NCBI GenBank assembly: GCA_002338655.1
Contig: DDIU01000051.1
Location: 9,669-73,668, forward strand
DNA: 64,000 nt
Direction of reading: 5' to 3'
Source: Flammeovirgaceae bacterium UBA1842
GTDB taxonomy: Bacteria > Bacteroidota > Bacteroidia > Cytophagales > Cyclobacteriaceae
Under the pieces are notes generated by a model, which worked only from the letters and a program-made list of their open reading frames with translations, had not been told where the DNA came from and did not search any database. A program made the position numbers and the translations under genes. Shown one piece after another: positions 7,711-16,495 of the stretch (within the stretch, counting starts at the first letter, position 1; every line of letters begins with the position of its first letter).

Positions 7711-9174
7711 TCAGCTATTCATTAGCTGTTTGTATTGATTAAATCTGGCCAAAATTTCTTTTACATAATTTACTGGCTCATCGCCTCTACAATAGCCAGA
7801 TTCAACAATTGGATCTGTAAAATACTCCTTTTGAGATTTTAATTTCAAGTATTTTTCGACATTACCATCCCATTTTGTGGGACTGGCCCCGTATTTTTCT
7901 GCCAAGTTCCTTGCATCTTCTACATGGCCGATACCAACATTGTAAGAGGCTAGGACAAATTTGATCCTTTCATCTTTATCCTTGATCGTTTTACCCCATA
8001 ACTTATCCAAGTATTGAAGAAATGCTGCCCCTGCCAATATATTTTGTTCAGGATCATACAAATTTTTTGCACCAAACCTTCTTCCCGTTTCAGGGATCAA
8101 CTGCATTAGCCCCTTAGCTCCTGCCCAGGATTTAGCCCTCGGATCAAACAACGACTCCTGATACATTTGTGAAGCCAGCAATCGCCAATCCCAACCAATC
8201 TTTTTAGCCGCATTTTTAATTTGATTGTCATAAATGGATATTTTCTCCCCGCTTATAGAGGCAAAGTCACTTTTGGCACGTAGTACTGACGCCCTGGGGC
8301 TTCGGAAGTACCGATTGAATATTACATTAAAAGTAGGTTGCTTTTTAACTTTCTTTATCCAAATATTAGTTTCTCTTAGCAGTTCTGGTGCATTCTTTCT
8401 TACGGCCCAAGCAATCTGTTGAGGAAAACTGATAGGGGTGTTTACATCTATATTGGGAAAATAGGAGGCATTCACATAGGCCACTGTCTCGTCAGCTACT
8501 GTATAATCAATTTTACCTATAGCCACCTTTTTTATCAACCCTTCTGTTTCTACTGAGTCCGGTTCTTCCACTATTAAAATATCGCCACCAATTTCATGTG
8601 ACAGGTTTACTAGCCGCTCAATATAAGACGAGCTTTTACGAACGTTAATTTGCTTCCCAATTAGTTCCACCTGGCTACGGATTAGTTGCTTATCCAATTG
8701 ATCTTTTGTCATATCCTGCCAACCATTGGGCTTTCTTTGCACCAACATTTGCCGAGTGGTAAAATGGCTAATGGTAAAAGCCATTCTTGATTTACGCTCT
8801 TTGGTGACAGTTAGGGAATAAGCTACTATGTCCCCCTTCCCACTATTAAGCATTTCGAAAGCCTCATCTATACTTGTGGTTAATTTAATTTCAAGTCTTA
8901 CTTTTAAATACTTCGATAATAATTGTAGCAGGTCATATTCATAACCCATTGGCTGACCTTTATAAATAAAATATCCCGTAGAGCTGTTGTCAACTATTGC
9001 GATTAAAGAACCTCGTTTTTTAATTTTTGCCAAATCAAAATCAACGGGGTTTGCATAAGATTTAGAGGAGGCATCAGGTCCTTCACTTTCGTTACCTGAT
9101 CTTCTACATGATAATGATGATAATAGTAAAAGGGTAATAAGAAGGGTTAAGTACTTATTGTTCAAAGTCAACAT
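7711..9174 (-). CDS. mltF: Membrane-bound lytic murein transglycosylase F (MltF-type)
   Basis: 487 residues. An N-terminal hydrophobic segment ends in LSSLSCRR, a lipobox, so the protein is probably a lipoprotein in the envelope. Residues about 50-290 are a periplasmic solute-binding (SBP-3) fold starting KIKKRGSLIAIVDN. The C-terminal part is a Slt-type transglycosylase domain with YQESLFDPRAKSWAGAKGLMQL (catalytic Glu in QES) and ASYNVGIGH. It cleaves peptidoglycan glycan strands to 1,6-anhydroMurNAc products. SBP plus SLT in this order defines MltF. The divergent DUF4286 gene starts 70 bp away. Confidence 0.93.
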   Translation of the reverse strand: MLTLNNKYLTLLITLLLLSSLSCRRSGNESEGPDASSKSYANPVDFDLAKIKKRGSLIAIVDNSSTGYFIYKGQPMGYEYDLLQLLSKYLKVRLEIKLTTSIDEAFEMLNSGKGDIVAYSLTVTKERKSRMAFTISHFTTRQMLVQRKPNGWQDMTKDQLDKQLIRSQVELIGKQINVRKSSSYIERLVNLSHEIGGDILIVEEPDSVETEGLIKKVAIGKIDYTVADETVAYVNASYFPNIDVNTPISFPQQIAWAVRKNAPELLRETNIWIKKVKKQPTFNVIFNRYFRSPRASVLRAKSDFASISGEKISIYDNQIKNAAKKIGWDWRLLASQMYQESLFDPRAKSWAGAKGLMQLIPETGRRFGAKNLYDPEQNILAGAAFLQYLDKLWGKTIKDKDERIKFVLASYNVGIGHVEDARNLAEKYGASPTKWDGNVEKYLKLKSQKEYFTDPIVESGYCRGDEPVNYVKEILARFNQYKQLMNS

Positions 9175-9192
9175 AGTTCTTCAAAATAATCA

Positions 9193-9200
9193 TAATTTTG
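9193..9200 (+). promoter_or_regulatory. Candidate -7 box (TAATTTTG) for the DUF4286 gene
   Basis: An exact TAnnTTTG match 44 nt upstream of the ATG at 9245, in the 70-bp gap between divergent mltF and the DUF4286 gene. No TTTG at the expected -33 distance is visible. Confidence 0.4.
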
Positions 9201-9244
9201 CTCTGATAAAAATACATGAACTCAAGGAAGGAAATTTTTAATTT

Positions 9245-9547
9245 ATGGTGCTATATAATGTAACAGTGGGTATTGATGCAAAAGCTGAGCTTGAATGGCT
9301 TGAATGGATGAAGGCAACGCATATTCCAGCGGTGATGAACACTGGTCAATTTATTGAAAATAAAATTTTTAAAGTTGTAAGTGAAGAAGAGGAAGAGACG
9401 GTATCCTATTCCATCCAATATTTCGCCAAGGATGTAGATCATGTAGTAAAATACCTTAATGACTTTGCCCCACCACTTGTAGAAGAACACAGAACGAGGT
9501 ACCAAAACAGACATGTAGCCTTTAGGACTTTACTCGAAGAGGTTTAA
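9245..9547 (+). CDS. DUF4286 family protein
   Basis: A 100-residue soluble protein of the small Bacteroidota family DUF4286. The N-terminus MVLYNVTVGID followed by EWLEWMKATHIPAVMNTG is characteristic, and the ferredoxin-like alternation of strands and helices suggests a dimeric alpha/beta barrel-like fold. Function is not established. Its last four bases overlap the end of the opposing GNAT gene. The start is fixed by the first ATG after a purine-rich AAGGAAGGAAA stretch. Confidence 0.82.
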   Translation: MVLYNVTVGIDAKAELEWLEWMKATHIPAVMNTGQFIENKIFKVVSEEEEETVSYSIQYFAKDVDHVVKYLNDFAPPLVEEHRTRYQNRHVAFRTLLEEV

Positions 9548-10017
9548 CTGACGATTGCCCGCATCTGCTCTATGGAAATACTGCAATTAATCCATTCACC
9601 GTCAAGGTGGGCACTGTAGTATTTTTTATAAAAATTAATCGCTTGTTCATTCCAGTCAAGCACTTGCCAAACCATGCCTGAGCAGTTTTCCTCCACCCCC
9701 TTTTTAATTGTTTGATCAAAAAGTAGCTTTCCTATTCCGCTCCCACGTTCACTTTCCGTAACAACGATATCTTCTAAATAGAGCCTTTTCCCCTTCCATG
9801 TAGAATACCGATAGTAGTATATAGAGGTGCCAACTATTTTATCCTTGTCATTGACCGCTACATAAAAACCAAAGATAGGATTATCACCAAACCCATCCTG
9901 TACCATCATTTCCACGGTATTATCTACCTGATCAGCTGCTTTTTCATAAGCCGCCAGTTCTTTGATTAATTTTAGCACCTGTGGTAAATCGGCTTTTATG
10001 CCTTCTCGTATGGTCAT
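9544..10017 (-). CDS. GNAT family N-acetyltransferase
   Basis: 157 residues from the ATG at 10017 (MTIREGIKADLPQVL). An alternative ATG at 10023 is possible, and the longer frame to 10080 runs through a perfect palindrome and is rejected. The acetyl-CoA motif A is intact: DIVVTESERGSGIGKLLFD (R/Q-x-x-G-x-G). The end NFYKKYYSAHLDGEWINC resembles diamine acetyltransferase-like GNATs (the Bacteroidota spermidine N1-acetyltransferase-type group), but the substrate cannot be assigned. It is downstream of the prolyl oligopeptidase gene on the same strand, separated by 85 bp with a palindrome. Confidence 0.85.
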   Translation of the reverse strand: MTIREGIKADLPQVLKLIKELAAYEKAADQVDNTVEMMVQDGFGDNPIFGFYVAVNDKDKIVGTSIYYYRYSTWKGKRLYLEDIVVTESERGSGIGKLLFDQTIKKGVEENCSGMVWQVLDWNEQAINFYKKYYSAHLDGEWINCSISIEQMRAIVS

Positions 10018-10041
10018 GTTCATTAAAGCTGTTAATTGCCA

Positions 10042-10066
10042 GAATTCCGATCTACGATCGGAATTC
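10042..10066. repeat. Perfect REP-like palindrome (11-bp arms)
   Basis: gaattccgatc - tac - gatcggaattc forms a perfect hairpin between the GNAT and prolyl oligopeptidase genes. It has no adjacent T-run, so it is more like a dispersed intergenic palindrome than a terminator. It is unrelated in sequence to the palindromes at 1249, 32612 and 61607. Confidence 0.7.
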
Positions 10067-10102
10067 CAACAATTTAACACCTTTTTAGCATTTTGCCACT
10101 GA

Positions 10103-12244
10103 TCAATTATTTTGTTTGGCCAATTGGGGTATTATGCCCATGTTATACCAAGCAAAAGAATAAATATCGGCTTGCTCTTCTATTTTTTTGCTTATTGGAG
10201 TACCTGCCCCATGACCCGCGTCCGTTTCTATTCGAATCAACACTGGGTTATCACCTGACTGTTTCTCCTGCAAATTAGCAATGAACTTAAATGAATGAGC
10301 CGGTACTACCCTATCATCATGGTCTGCGGTAGTTACCATTGTAGCTGGATAAGCAACTCCTTCTTTTACATTATGAACTGGGGAGTAGCCATAGAGGTAT
10401 TCAAACATTTCCTTTGAATCTTCTGCGGTACCGTAGTCATAAGCCCAGCCTGCCCCAGCTGTAAATTTGTTGTACCTGAGCATATCCATAACCCCTACTG
10501 CAGGGAAGGCTACTTTGGCCAAATCGGGTCGTTGGGTCATTGTTGCACCTACCAGCAATCCTCCGTTAGATCCTCCAGCTATCGCCAAGTAATCGCTTGA
10601 TGTATACTTATTGTTAATCAAATACTCACCAGCTGCTATAAAATCATCAAATACATTTTGTTTTTGCATCTTTGTCCCAGCCTTATGCCATGCTTCACCA
10701 TACTCTCCACCACCTCGTAAGTTTGGCTGAGCATATATACCACCGTTTTCAAGCCATACAATTCTAGCAACACTGAAACTTGGTTTTAGGCTAACATTAA
10801 ATCCCCCATATGCATATAAATAGGTTGGGTTCTTGCCATTAAGCTCCAATCCTTTTTTATAAGTAATAAACATAGGCACTTTTGTGCCATCCTTACTTTC
10901 ATAAAAAACCTGCTCTGTTTTATAATCTTCAGGATTAAAATCAATTTTAGGCTGTTCATACAATTCAGACTCCCCAGATTTGATATCATAACTAAATATC
11001 GAAGAAGGATAAGTGAAGGAAGTGAATGAATAGTAAATAGTTTTATCATCTTCATTGCCACCAAAACCACTGGCAGTACCAATACCTGGCAATTTTACAG
11101 TTCGTTCTAGTTTCCCAGTACGGTCATATTGTTTTATTTCTGTCTTGGCATCTATCAAATAATTAGCGAAAATCTTACCCCCAGCAGTACCAGCACTAAG
11201 TACATTTTCTGTTTCAGAAATTACATCTTTCCACATTTCTTGGGTTGGGTTTGAGGCATCTACATCAACTATCCTATTGTTCGGGGCTTCTAAATTGGTT
11301 TGAATCAGCAAGCGGGTACCTACATTATCAATTACATAGCTGTTGTTGTCAAAGTTATTGACCACGGTCACTATTTTACTGTCCGGCTTGCTTAGGTCTT
11401 GGATATATAATTCATTACCACTTGTACTTTGTGCTGCAGTAATTACTAAAAACCGCTGATCTTCAGTAAGGTAGCCACGTACATATCTTCTTGGTAGTTC
11501 TTCTCCTCCAAAAATCAGCTTATCACTACTTTGGTCTGTACCAAGCTTGTGATAAAAAAGTTTATGATACTGGGTTTTCCCAGAAAGAACTGATCCAGAC
11601 TTTGGTTTATCATAGCTGCTATAATAAAATCCTTCGTTGCCCTTCCATGCTATTCCGCTAAACTTTATGTCATACAATGTGTCCGCAATAATCTCCTTGG
11701 TTTCAGCGTTCATGACAATTGCCTTTCTCCAGTCAGAGCCGCTTTCAGATATTAAATAGGCGAATAAAGAACCATCTTTAGTAAAACTTGTCCCAGCCAG
11801 TGAGATGGTGCCATCTTCCTTAAACTTATTAGGGTCTAAAAACACTTCTGACTCACCATCCAAAGATTTTTTTCTGTAAAGCACATTTTGATTTTGCAAT
11901 CCATCATTTTTATAATAATAGTAATAGTCACCTTTTTCAAATGGCGCATATAATCTCTCATAATTATAAAGCGATTCCAACCTATTTTTAATTTCATCTC
12001 TAAAAGGGATGTTTTTTAAGTAGGAATTTGTGACCTTATTTTCAGCCTTAACCCATTGAGCTGTTTGCTCCGACCTATCGTCCTCAAGCCATCTATATGG
12101 GTCAGGGACTTCGGTTCCAAAATAAGTATCAACAGTGTCAACTTTGGCCGTCACGGGGTAAATTAAGGAGTCAGCCTTCTCTTCTTTTGGTTTACAACCA
12201 ATGATTACTACTAATAGAATCAATAGTGTCAGCATTTTTTTCAT
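10103..12244 (-). CDS. Prolyl oligopeptidase, S9A family, lipoprotein
   Basis: 713 residues. The N-terminus MKKMLTLLILLVVIIGCKPK carries a lipobox with Cys17, so the enzyme is exported and lipid-anchored. Residues about 75-430 are a seven-bladed propeller; the C-terminal alpha/beta hydrolase contains the nucleophile serine in AGGSNGGLL, the aspartate in ADHDDRVVPAHS and the histidine in ETDAGHGAG. It hydrolyses short peptides after proline. A perfect 8-bp dyad (12256-12279) lies 12 nt before the start. Length and motifs are as in envelope POPs of other Bacteroidota. Confidence 0.95.
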   Translation of the reverse strand: MKKMLTLLILLVVIIGCKPKEEKADSLIYPVTAKVDTVDTYFGTEVPDPYRWLEDDRSEQTAQWVKAENKVTNSYLKNIPFRDEIKNRLESLYNYERLYAPFEKGDYYYYYKNDGLQNQNVLYRKKSLDGESEVFLDPNKFKEDGTISLAGTSFTKDGSLFAYLISESGSDWRKAIVMNAETKEIIADTLYDIKFSGIAWKGNEGFYYSSYDKPKSGSVLSGKTQYHKLFYHKLGTDQSSDKLIFGGEELPRRYVRGYLTEDQRFLVITAAQSTSGNELYIQDLSKPDSKIVTVVNNFDNNSYVIDNVGTRLLIQTNLEAPNNRIVDVDASNPTQEMWKDVISETENVLSAGTAGGKIFANYLIDAKTEIKQYDRTGKLERTVKLPGIGTASGFGGNEDDKTIYYSFTSFTYPSSIFSYDIKSGESELYEQPKIDFNPEDYKTEQVFYESKDGTKVPMFITYKKGLELNGKNPTYLYAYGGFNVSLKPSFSVARIVWLENGGIYAQPNLRGGGEYGEAWHKAGTKMQKQNVFDDFIAAGEYLINNKYTSSDYLAIAGGSNGGLLVGATMTQRPDLAKVAFPAVGVMDMLRYNKFTAGAGWAYDYGTAEDSKEMFEYLYGYSPVHNVKEGVAYPATMVTTADHDDRVVPAHSFKFIANLQEKQSGDNPVLIRIETDAGHGAGTPISKKIEEQADIYSFAWYNMGIIPQLAKQNN

Positions 12245-12255
12245 AGCATTCTAAC

Positions 12256-12279
12256 TTTGGTAAATAATTAATTACCAAA
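12256..12279. promoter_or_regulatory. Inverted repeat (operator-like dyad) upstream of the prolyl oligopeptidase gene
   Basis: tttggtaa - 8 nt - ttaccaaa is a perfect 8-bp inverted repeat, centred 23 nt upstream of the ATG at 12244. The size and spacing fit a dimeric regulator site, but no regulator gene is adjacent. The minus-strand TTTG of the dyad could also serve as a -33 element. Confidence 0.35.
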
Positions 12280-12334
12280 TCTAGCCCTGATTAGAATCAA
12301 AGTCTCCTGAAACTTGATGGGTGGCTATTAGGTA

Positions 12335-13609
12335 TCAGCTAATCATATCAAACCCAGTATAAGGAACTATCACTTCTGGCATTTTTATTCCATCGGGTGT
12401 CTGATTGTTTTCCAGTATAGAGGCTACTATCCTTGGTAAGGCTAAAGCACTACCATTTAATGTATGTAGCAAGTGCATCTTTTTATCCTCACCTCTATAC
12501 CTAAGCTTTAATCTATTGGCTTGGAAAGTTTCAAAGTTACTTACTGAACTCACTTCCAGCCATTTCTGCTGTGCAGCAGAGAATACTTCCATATCAAAAG
12601 TCTGTGCGGCAGTAAATCCTAAGTCCCCACCACAAAGGTTTAAAACCCTATACTGCAACCCCAACTTCTCCAATAGCCCTTGTACATACTCACACATTTC
12701 CTTTAAAGCTTTGTACGAATTGTCTGGATGATGAATCTGCACTAGTTCAACTTTATCAAACTGATGTAAGCGGTTCAACCCTCGGACATGCGCCCCCCAT
12801 GACCCAGCCTCTCTTCGGAAACAAGGTGTGAATCCTACATGCTTAACAGGCAATTCTTTTGATTCTAGAATCACATCCCTATACATATTAGTAATAGGCA
12901 CTTCTGCAGTTGGAATGAGAAAATAGTTTTCTTCAGTCACATGGTACATTTGTCCATCTTTGTCCGGCAACTGCCCGGTACCATATCCCGATTCCTCATT
13001 GATCATGATTGGTGGTTGTACTTCCACATACCCAGCTTTTATTGCCTCATCCAAAAAGAAATTGACCAATGCCCGCTGTAGCCTTGCACCTTTTCCTTTA
13101 TAAAATGGAAAACCTGCCCCCGTAACTTTATTCCCTAAATCAAAATCTATTATGTCATATTTTTTGATCAAGTCCCAATGAGGTACCGCATCCGGAGCCA
13201 ATTGGGGTGTTGATCCATGCTCATAAACAACTTCATTATCTTCTGAAGTTGCCCCATCAGGCACACTATCGTTTGGCGTATTCGGAATTTTATATAATAT
13301 CTGCTTAAGTTCTTCTTCAATGGATACCAAACTTTCGCTTAATACCTTGCTTTCAGCTTTAAGTGCGGCACTTCTGATTTTGATCTTTTCGGCCTCTTCC
13401 TTCTTCCCTTCCTTCATCAGTGCCCCAATCTGCTTCGAAATCTGATTGGATTCGGCCAATAATTCATCATTTTTAGATTGGGTCGACTTGCGATCATCAT
13501 CTAACTGAATAATTTGATCAATCAATTCTTTGGCTTGAGCAAAGCGTCTTTTATTAAGGGATTTAACTATTCCCTCCCTATTATTTCTTAATTGGTTTAA
13601 TTCGAGCAT
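12335..13609 (-). CDS. serS: Seryl-tRNA synthetase
   Basis: 424 residues, the usual SerRS length. Residues about 1-110 form the antiparallel coiled-coil tRNA-binding arm (rich in Glu/Lys heptads). The class II core follows with GAGFPFYKGKGARLQRAL (motif 1), TAEVPITN and FRREAGSWG (motif 2) and the motif 3 arginine in NGSALALPRI. It charges tRNA-Ser and tRNA-Sec in the cytoplasm. Divergent from rho across a 286-bp region. On the minus strand a TTATTTTG box, one base off the TAnnTTTG consensus, lies about 20 nt upstream of the ATG. Confidence 0.97.
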   Translation of the reverse strand: MLELNQLRNNREGIVKSLNKRRFAQAKELIDQIIQLDDDRKSTQSKNDELLAESNQISKQIGALMKEGKKEEAEKIKIRSAALKAESKVLSESLVSIEEELKQILYKIPNTPNDSVPDGATSEDNEVVYEHGSTPQLAPDAVPHWDLIKKYDIIDFDLGNKVTGAGFPFYKGKGARLQRALVNFFLDEAIKAGYVEVQPPIMINEESGYGTGQLPDKDGQMYHVTEENYFLIPTAEVPITNMYRDVILESKELPVKHVGFTPCFRREAGSWGAHVRGLNRLHQFDKVELVQIHHPDNSYKALKEMCEYVQGLLEKLGLQYRVLNLCGGDLGFTAAQTFDMEVFSAAQQKWLEVSSVSNFETFQANRLKLRYRGEDKKMHLLHTLNGSALALPRIVASILENNQTPDGIKMPEVIVPYTGFDMIS

Positions 13610-13698
13610 CTTCTTTTATTAAAATCGTTGCAAAATAATGCATTTTTAAAGTAAATGACGAAGTATTGCTATTAAGAATGATTATTTACAATTAAAAA

Positions 13699-13730
13699 TT
13701 TGGGGATTGCATTGGGTTAATCTATTATTG
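13699..13730 (+). promoter_or_regulatory. Candidate rho promoter with long leader
   Basis: TTTG (13699-13702), 20 nt, then TATTATTG (13723-13730) resembles the Bacteroidota -33/-7 pair with one mismatch in the -7 box. It would give rho a leader of about 160 nt inside the 286-bp serS-rho gap. Nothing else gene-like is seen in that gap. rho is autoregulated through its leader in several bacteria, so the length is plausible. Confidence 0.35.
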
Positions 13731-13895
13731 CATTATCAAATATGAATTTATAGGCTTTAGAAGTCATCTCTGACCCAAAAGCCAATCAACCATCATTATT
13801 TATCAAGCGCAAGTCAAAAGAACAGGTGGATTCCAAAACACCGATATATTGATTTTAACAACCTAAAATATTTCAAAATCACATCTTAAGATTTT

Positions 13896-15575
13896 ATGTA
13901 CACTATTGAAGAATTGAATGTCAGTCTTCTTTCTGAATTGAAAGAAATAGCAGAAGAATTAAGACTGAAAAATTACAAGAAGCTTCCAAAAGAAGAGCTG
14001 GTTTATAAAATCCTCGACCAGCAGGCAATTATGCCAGAAAGCGAACTCCCGAAAAAGAAAACTGCTGAAGCTCCTAAAAAACTTGAGGCCAAGTCCCCAG
14101 AAAAACCAAGGAGTAAGCCCCCAAGAAGGGAAAATGTAACTCCTAAAAAAGAGGAGAGGACTGAAAAGAAAGACGAGAAGGAACTAAGTGCTGACGAATT
14201 GCTGGAATCTTTCAATCTGGAGATTGATAAAACAACTGCTCCAAGCAGCGAGAAAAAAGATAAACCAACCCCAAAGGGAGACAAAAAAGAGGATTCTACA
14301 AAAGAACCCCGTCACAAGCCCAACCCAAGGCCCCGTCCAGAAGCATCGGACAAATCGGATGGAAATCGTGAAACTAAGCCTGAAAACCGTGAAAAACGCG
14401 ATGGAAACAGGGATGATAACAAAGACCGAAACAAGAAAAAAGAAAATAACATCAAAGATTTTGATGGCGTAATTGAGAATGAAGGTGTATTAGAGATAAT
14501 GCAAGATGGGTATGGGTTTTTAAGATCTTCGGATTACAACTATCTAGCCAGCCCTGATGATATTTATGTTTCACCTTCACAAATCAAACTATTTGGACTA
14601 AAGACGGGTGATACCATCCAGGGCCAAATTAGACCACCAAAAGAAGGTGAAAAGTATTTCGCCTTACTAAGGGTAGGAACGGTTAATGGCAAGACAACTG
14701 AAGAAATCCGGGACCGTGTGCCTTTCGAATACCTTACACCCTTATTCCCAGAAGAAAAATTAAAACTAAGCTCAAGAGCTGATAATTACTCTACAAGAAT
14801 ACTTGACCTTTTCTCCCCAATAGGTAAGGGTCAAAGAGGAATGATAGTAGCACAACCAAAAACAGGTAAAACTGTACTGTTGAAAAATGTGGCCAATGCT
14901 ATTGCTGAAAACCACCCAGAATGCTATTTGATCATTTTACTTATTGATGAGCGTCCTGAAGAAGTTACCGATATGGCAAGGAGTGTAAAAGCAGAAGTTG
15001 TTGCTTCTACTTTTGACGAACAAGCTGAACGCCATGTGAAAGTGGCAAGTATGGTGTTGGAGAAAGCCAAGCGAATGGTAGAGTGTGGTCATGATGTAGT
15101 TATACTCCTTGACTCAATCACAAGATTGGCAAGGGCATATAATACTGTCGTTCCGTCATCAGGTAAAATATTATCAGGTGGTGTTGATGCCAATGCATTG
15201 CATAAGCCTAAAAGGTTCTTCGGTGCAGCCAGAAATGTTGAAAATGGTGGTTCATTGACCATTATCGCAACGGCTTTGATAGACACTGGATCTAAAATGG
15301 ATGAAGTGATCTTTGAAGAATTCAAAGGAACTGGAAATATGGAACTTCAATTGGATAGAAAACTCTCTAACAAGCGGGTTTATCCTTCTATTGATGTACC
15401 GGCATCTGGAACCAGACGTGAAGACCTACTTATGTCTGAAGAGGAACTTCAACGTGTTTGGATACTCCGTAAGTATATGTCGGATATGAACTCGATTGAA
15501 GCAATGGAATTCTTGCTGTCCAAAATGAGAGGCACCAAGAATAATGAAGAGTTTCTCGTCTCGATGAATGGGTAA
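13896..15575 (+). CDS. rho: Transcription termination factor Rho with long charged insertion
   Basis: 559 residues, about 140 more than E. coli Rho. Order: N-terminal helical bundle (1-45), a Lys/Glu/Asp/Arg/Pro-rich, low-complexity segment (about 48-188), the cold-shock-like RNA-binding domain (EGVLEIMQDGYGFLR to about 260), then the RecA-type ATPase with Walker A AQPKTGKT (319-326), Walker B region VVILLDSITRLARAYN and the Q-loop/R-loop region. It is a hexameric RNA translocase that terminates transcription. Long disordered insertions at this place are known in Bacteroidota Rho. Followed by a strong intrinsic terminator. Confidence 0.97.
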   Translation: MYTIEELNVSLLSELKEIAEELRLKNYKKLPKEELVYKILDQQAIMPESELPKKKTAEAPKKLEAKSPEKPRSKPPRRENVTPKKEERTEKKDEKELSADELLESFNLEIDKTTAPSSEKKDKPTPKGDKKEDSTKEPRHKPNPRPRPEASDKSDGNRETKPENREKRDGNRDDNKDRNKKKENNIKDFDGVIENEGVLEIMQDGYGFLRSSDYNYLASPDDIYVSPSQIKLFGLKTGDTIQGQIRPPKEGEKYFALLRVGTVNGKTTEEIRDRVPFEYLTPLFPEEKLKLSSRADNYSTRILDLFSPIGKGQRGMIVAQPKTGKTVLLKNVANAIAENHPECYLIILLIDERPEEVTDMARSVKAEVVASTFDEQAERHVKVASMVLEKAKRMVECGHDVVILLDSITRLARAYNTVVPSSGKILSGGVDANALHKPKRFFGAARNVENGGSLTIIATALIDTGSKMDEVIFEEFKGTGNMELQLDRKLSNKRVYPSIDVPASGTRREDLLMSEEELQRVWILRKYMSDMNSIEAMEFLLSKMRGTKNNEEFLVSMNG

Positions 15576-15588
15576 TAGAAAAAGTTTG

Positions 15589-15616
15589 AAAAGCTGCTCT
15601 AGGGCAGCTTTTTTTT
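15589..15616 (+). terminator. Intrinsic terminator after rho
   Basis: Stem aaaagctgc / gcagctttt with a 6-nt loop, running into eight T residues. It lies 14 nt after the rho stop and ends just before the next ATG at 15623. Confidence 0.9.
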
Positions 15617-15622
15617 ATAACT

Positions 15623-16432
15623 ATGGTTTTTTATTCACTTCTAGTATTGGCAGGATTAATAGGCGGCTTCCTCGCTGGCTTTACAGGTGTGGGAACAGGC
15701 TTTATTATGATCGTGGTGATTCCATTTGCATTAAAGCAAATGGGATTCCCTGATGAGGAAATTGTACGTTTCACAATTGCCAACACTATTTTTGCCACCA
15801 TGTGTTCTTCACTGGTAAATAACATCGGCCTGATAATAAAAAGAAATTTTTATATAAAGGAAACACTGCTCATTTCGGTAGCTTCAGCAATAAGCTCCTC
15901 TGTAATGCTTCTTATGATAGTAATGCAACCGGGATATACAACGGCAAAATACAATGTTATAATAATAGTATTACTTGCCTATATAATCTTCAGGACGATA
16001 AACAAACTCAGAAAGTCGTCCCCAATAAAAGAAAGGATCACAAACTTCAAATTAGTGACTTCTGGTTTAGGAGGTGGAATTGTGGCGGCCTTAACCGGCT
16101 TGGGTGGTGGTTCTATCATTATCCCAATCCTCAACCTTTGGATGAGAATAGATATAAAAAAGGCTAAATCAATCGCTTATGGTTCCATTTTCATTACGGC
16201 CCTCTTTATCACTTTCTTAAATATTATAAATGAGCCAAAAATTCCAGTTGATTACCCACACCTCGGATACCTCCTCCTACCAGTAGCACTGCCACTTTCA
16301 ATAGGTGTAATCATTGCCTCACCCCTAGGATTAAAATTTGGTGAAAAAATCTCCTCTAGATATATATCCTATATATTTCTCTCCATTATTTCCATTGTTA
16401 TGATCAGAAAGATATTTGAACTCTTTCCATAA
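15623..16432 (+). CDS. Sulfite exporter TauE/SafE family membrane protein
   Basis: 269 residues with about eight hydrophobic segments. Two internally related halves start with the glycine-rich motifs GGFLAGFTGVGTGFIM (N-terminal) and GGIVAALTGLGGGSIIIP (central), the signature of the TauE/SafE (DUF81) family. Members move sulfite, sulfonates or other organic anions out of the cell; the actual substrate is not predictable here, and no sulfur genes are nearby. The ATG at 15623 is only a few bases after the rho terminator, so the transcript start must lie close to or inside that hairpin, or expression depends on read-through. Confidence 0.88.
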   Translation: MVFYSLLVLAGLIGGFLAGFTGVGTGFIMIVVIPFALKQMGFPDEEIVRFTIANTIFATMCSSLVNNIGLIIKRNFYIKETLLISVASAISSSVMLLMIVMQPGYTTAKYNVIIIVLLAYIIFRTINKLRKSSPIKERITNFKLVTSGLGGGIVAALTGLGGGSIIIPILNLWMRIDIKKAKSIAYGSIFITALFITFLNIINEPKIPVDYPHLGYLLLPVALPLSIGVIIASPLGLKFGEKISSRYISYIFLSIISIVMIRKIFELFP

Positions 16433-16470
16433 ACCTTTATCCGATCACTGATGTTGTCTTGAATTGTCGT

Positions 16471-16478
16471 TAACTTTG
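16471..16478 (+). promoter_or_regulatory. Candidate -7 box (TAACTTTG) for the serine dehydratase gene
   Basis: An exact TAnnTTTG match 18 nt before the ATG at 16496, giving a very short leader. No good -33 TTTG. Confidence 0.45.
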
Positions 16479-16495
16479 ATTAAATTAATAAGATC

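Noticed and set aside
14003..14284. Serine-rich open frame antisense to rho
   Set aside because: A shadow of the Lys/Glu-rich Rho insertion; composition follows from the complementary codons, and no promoter or ribosome site is present.
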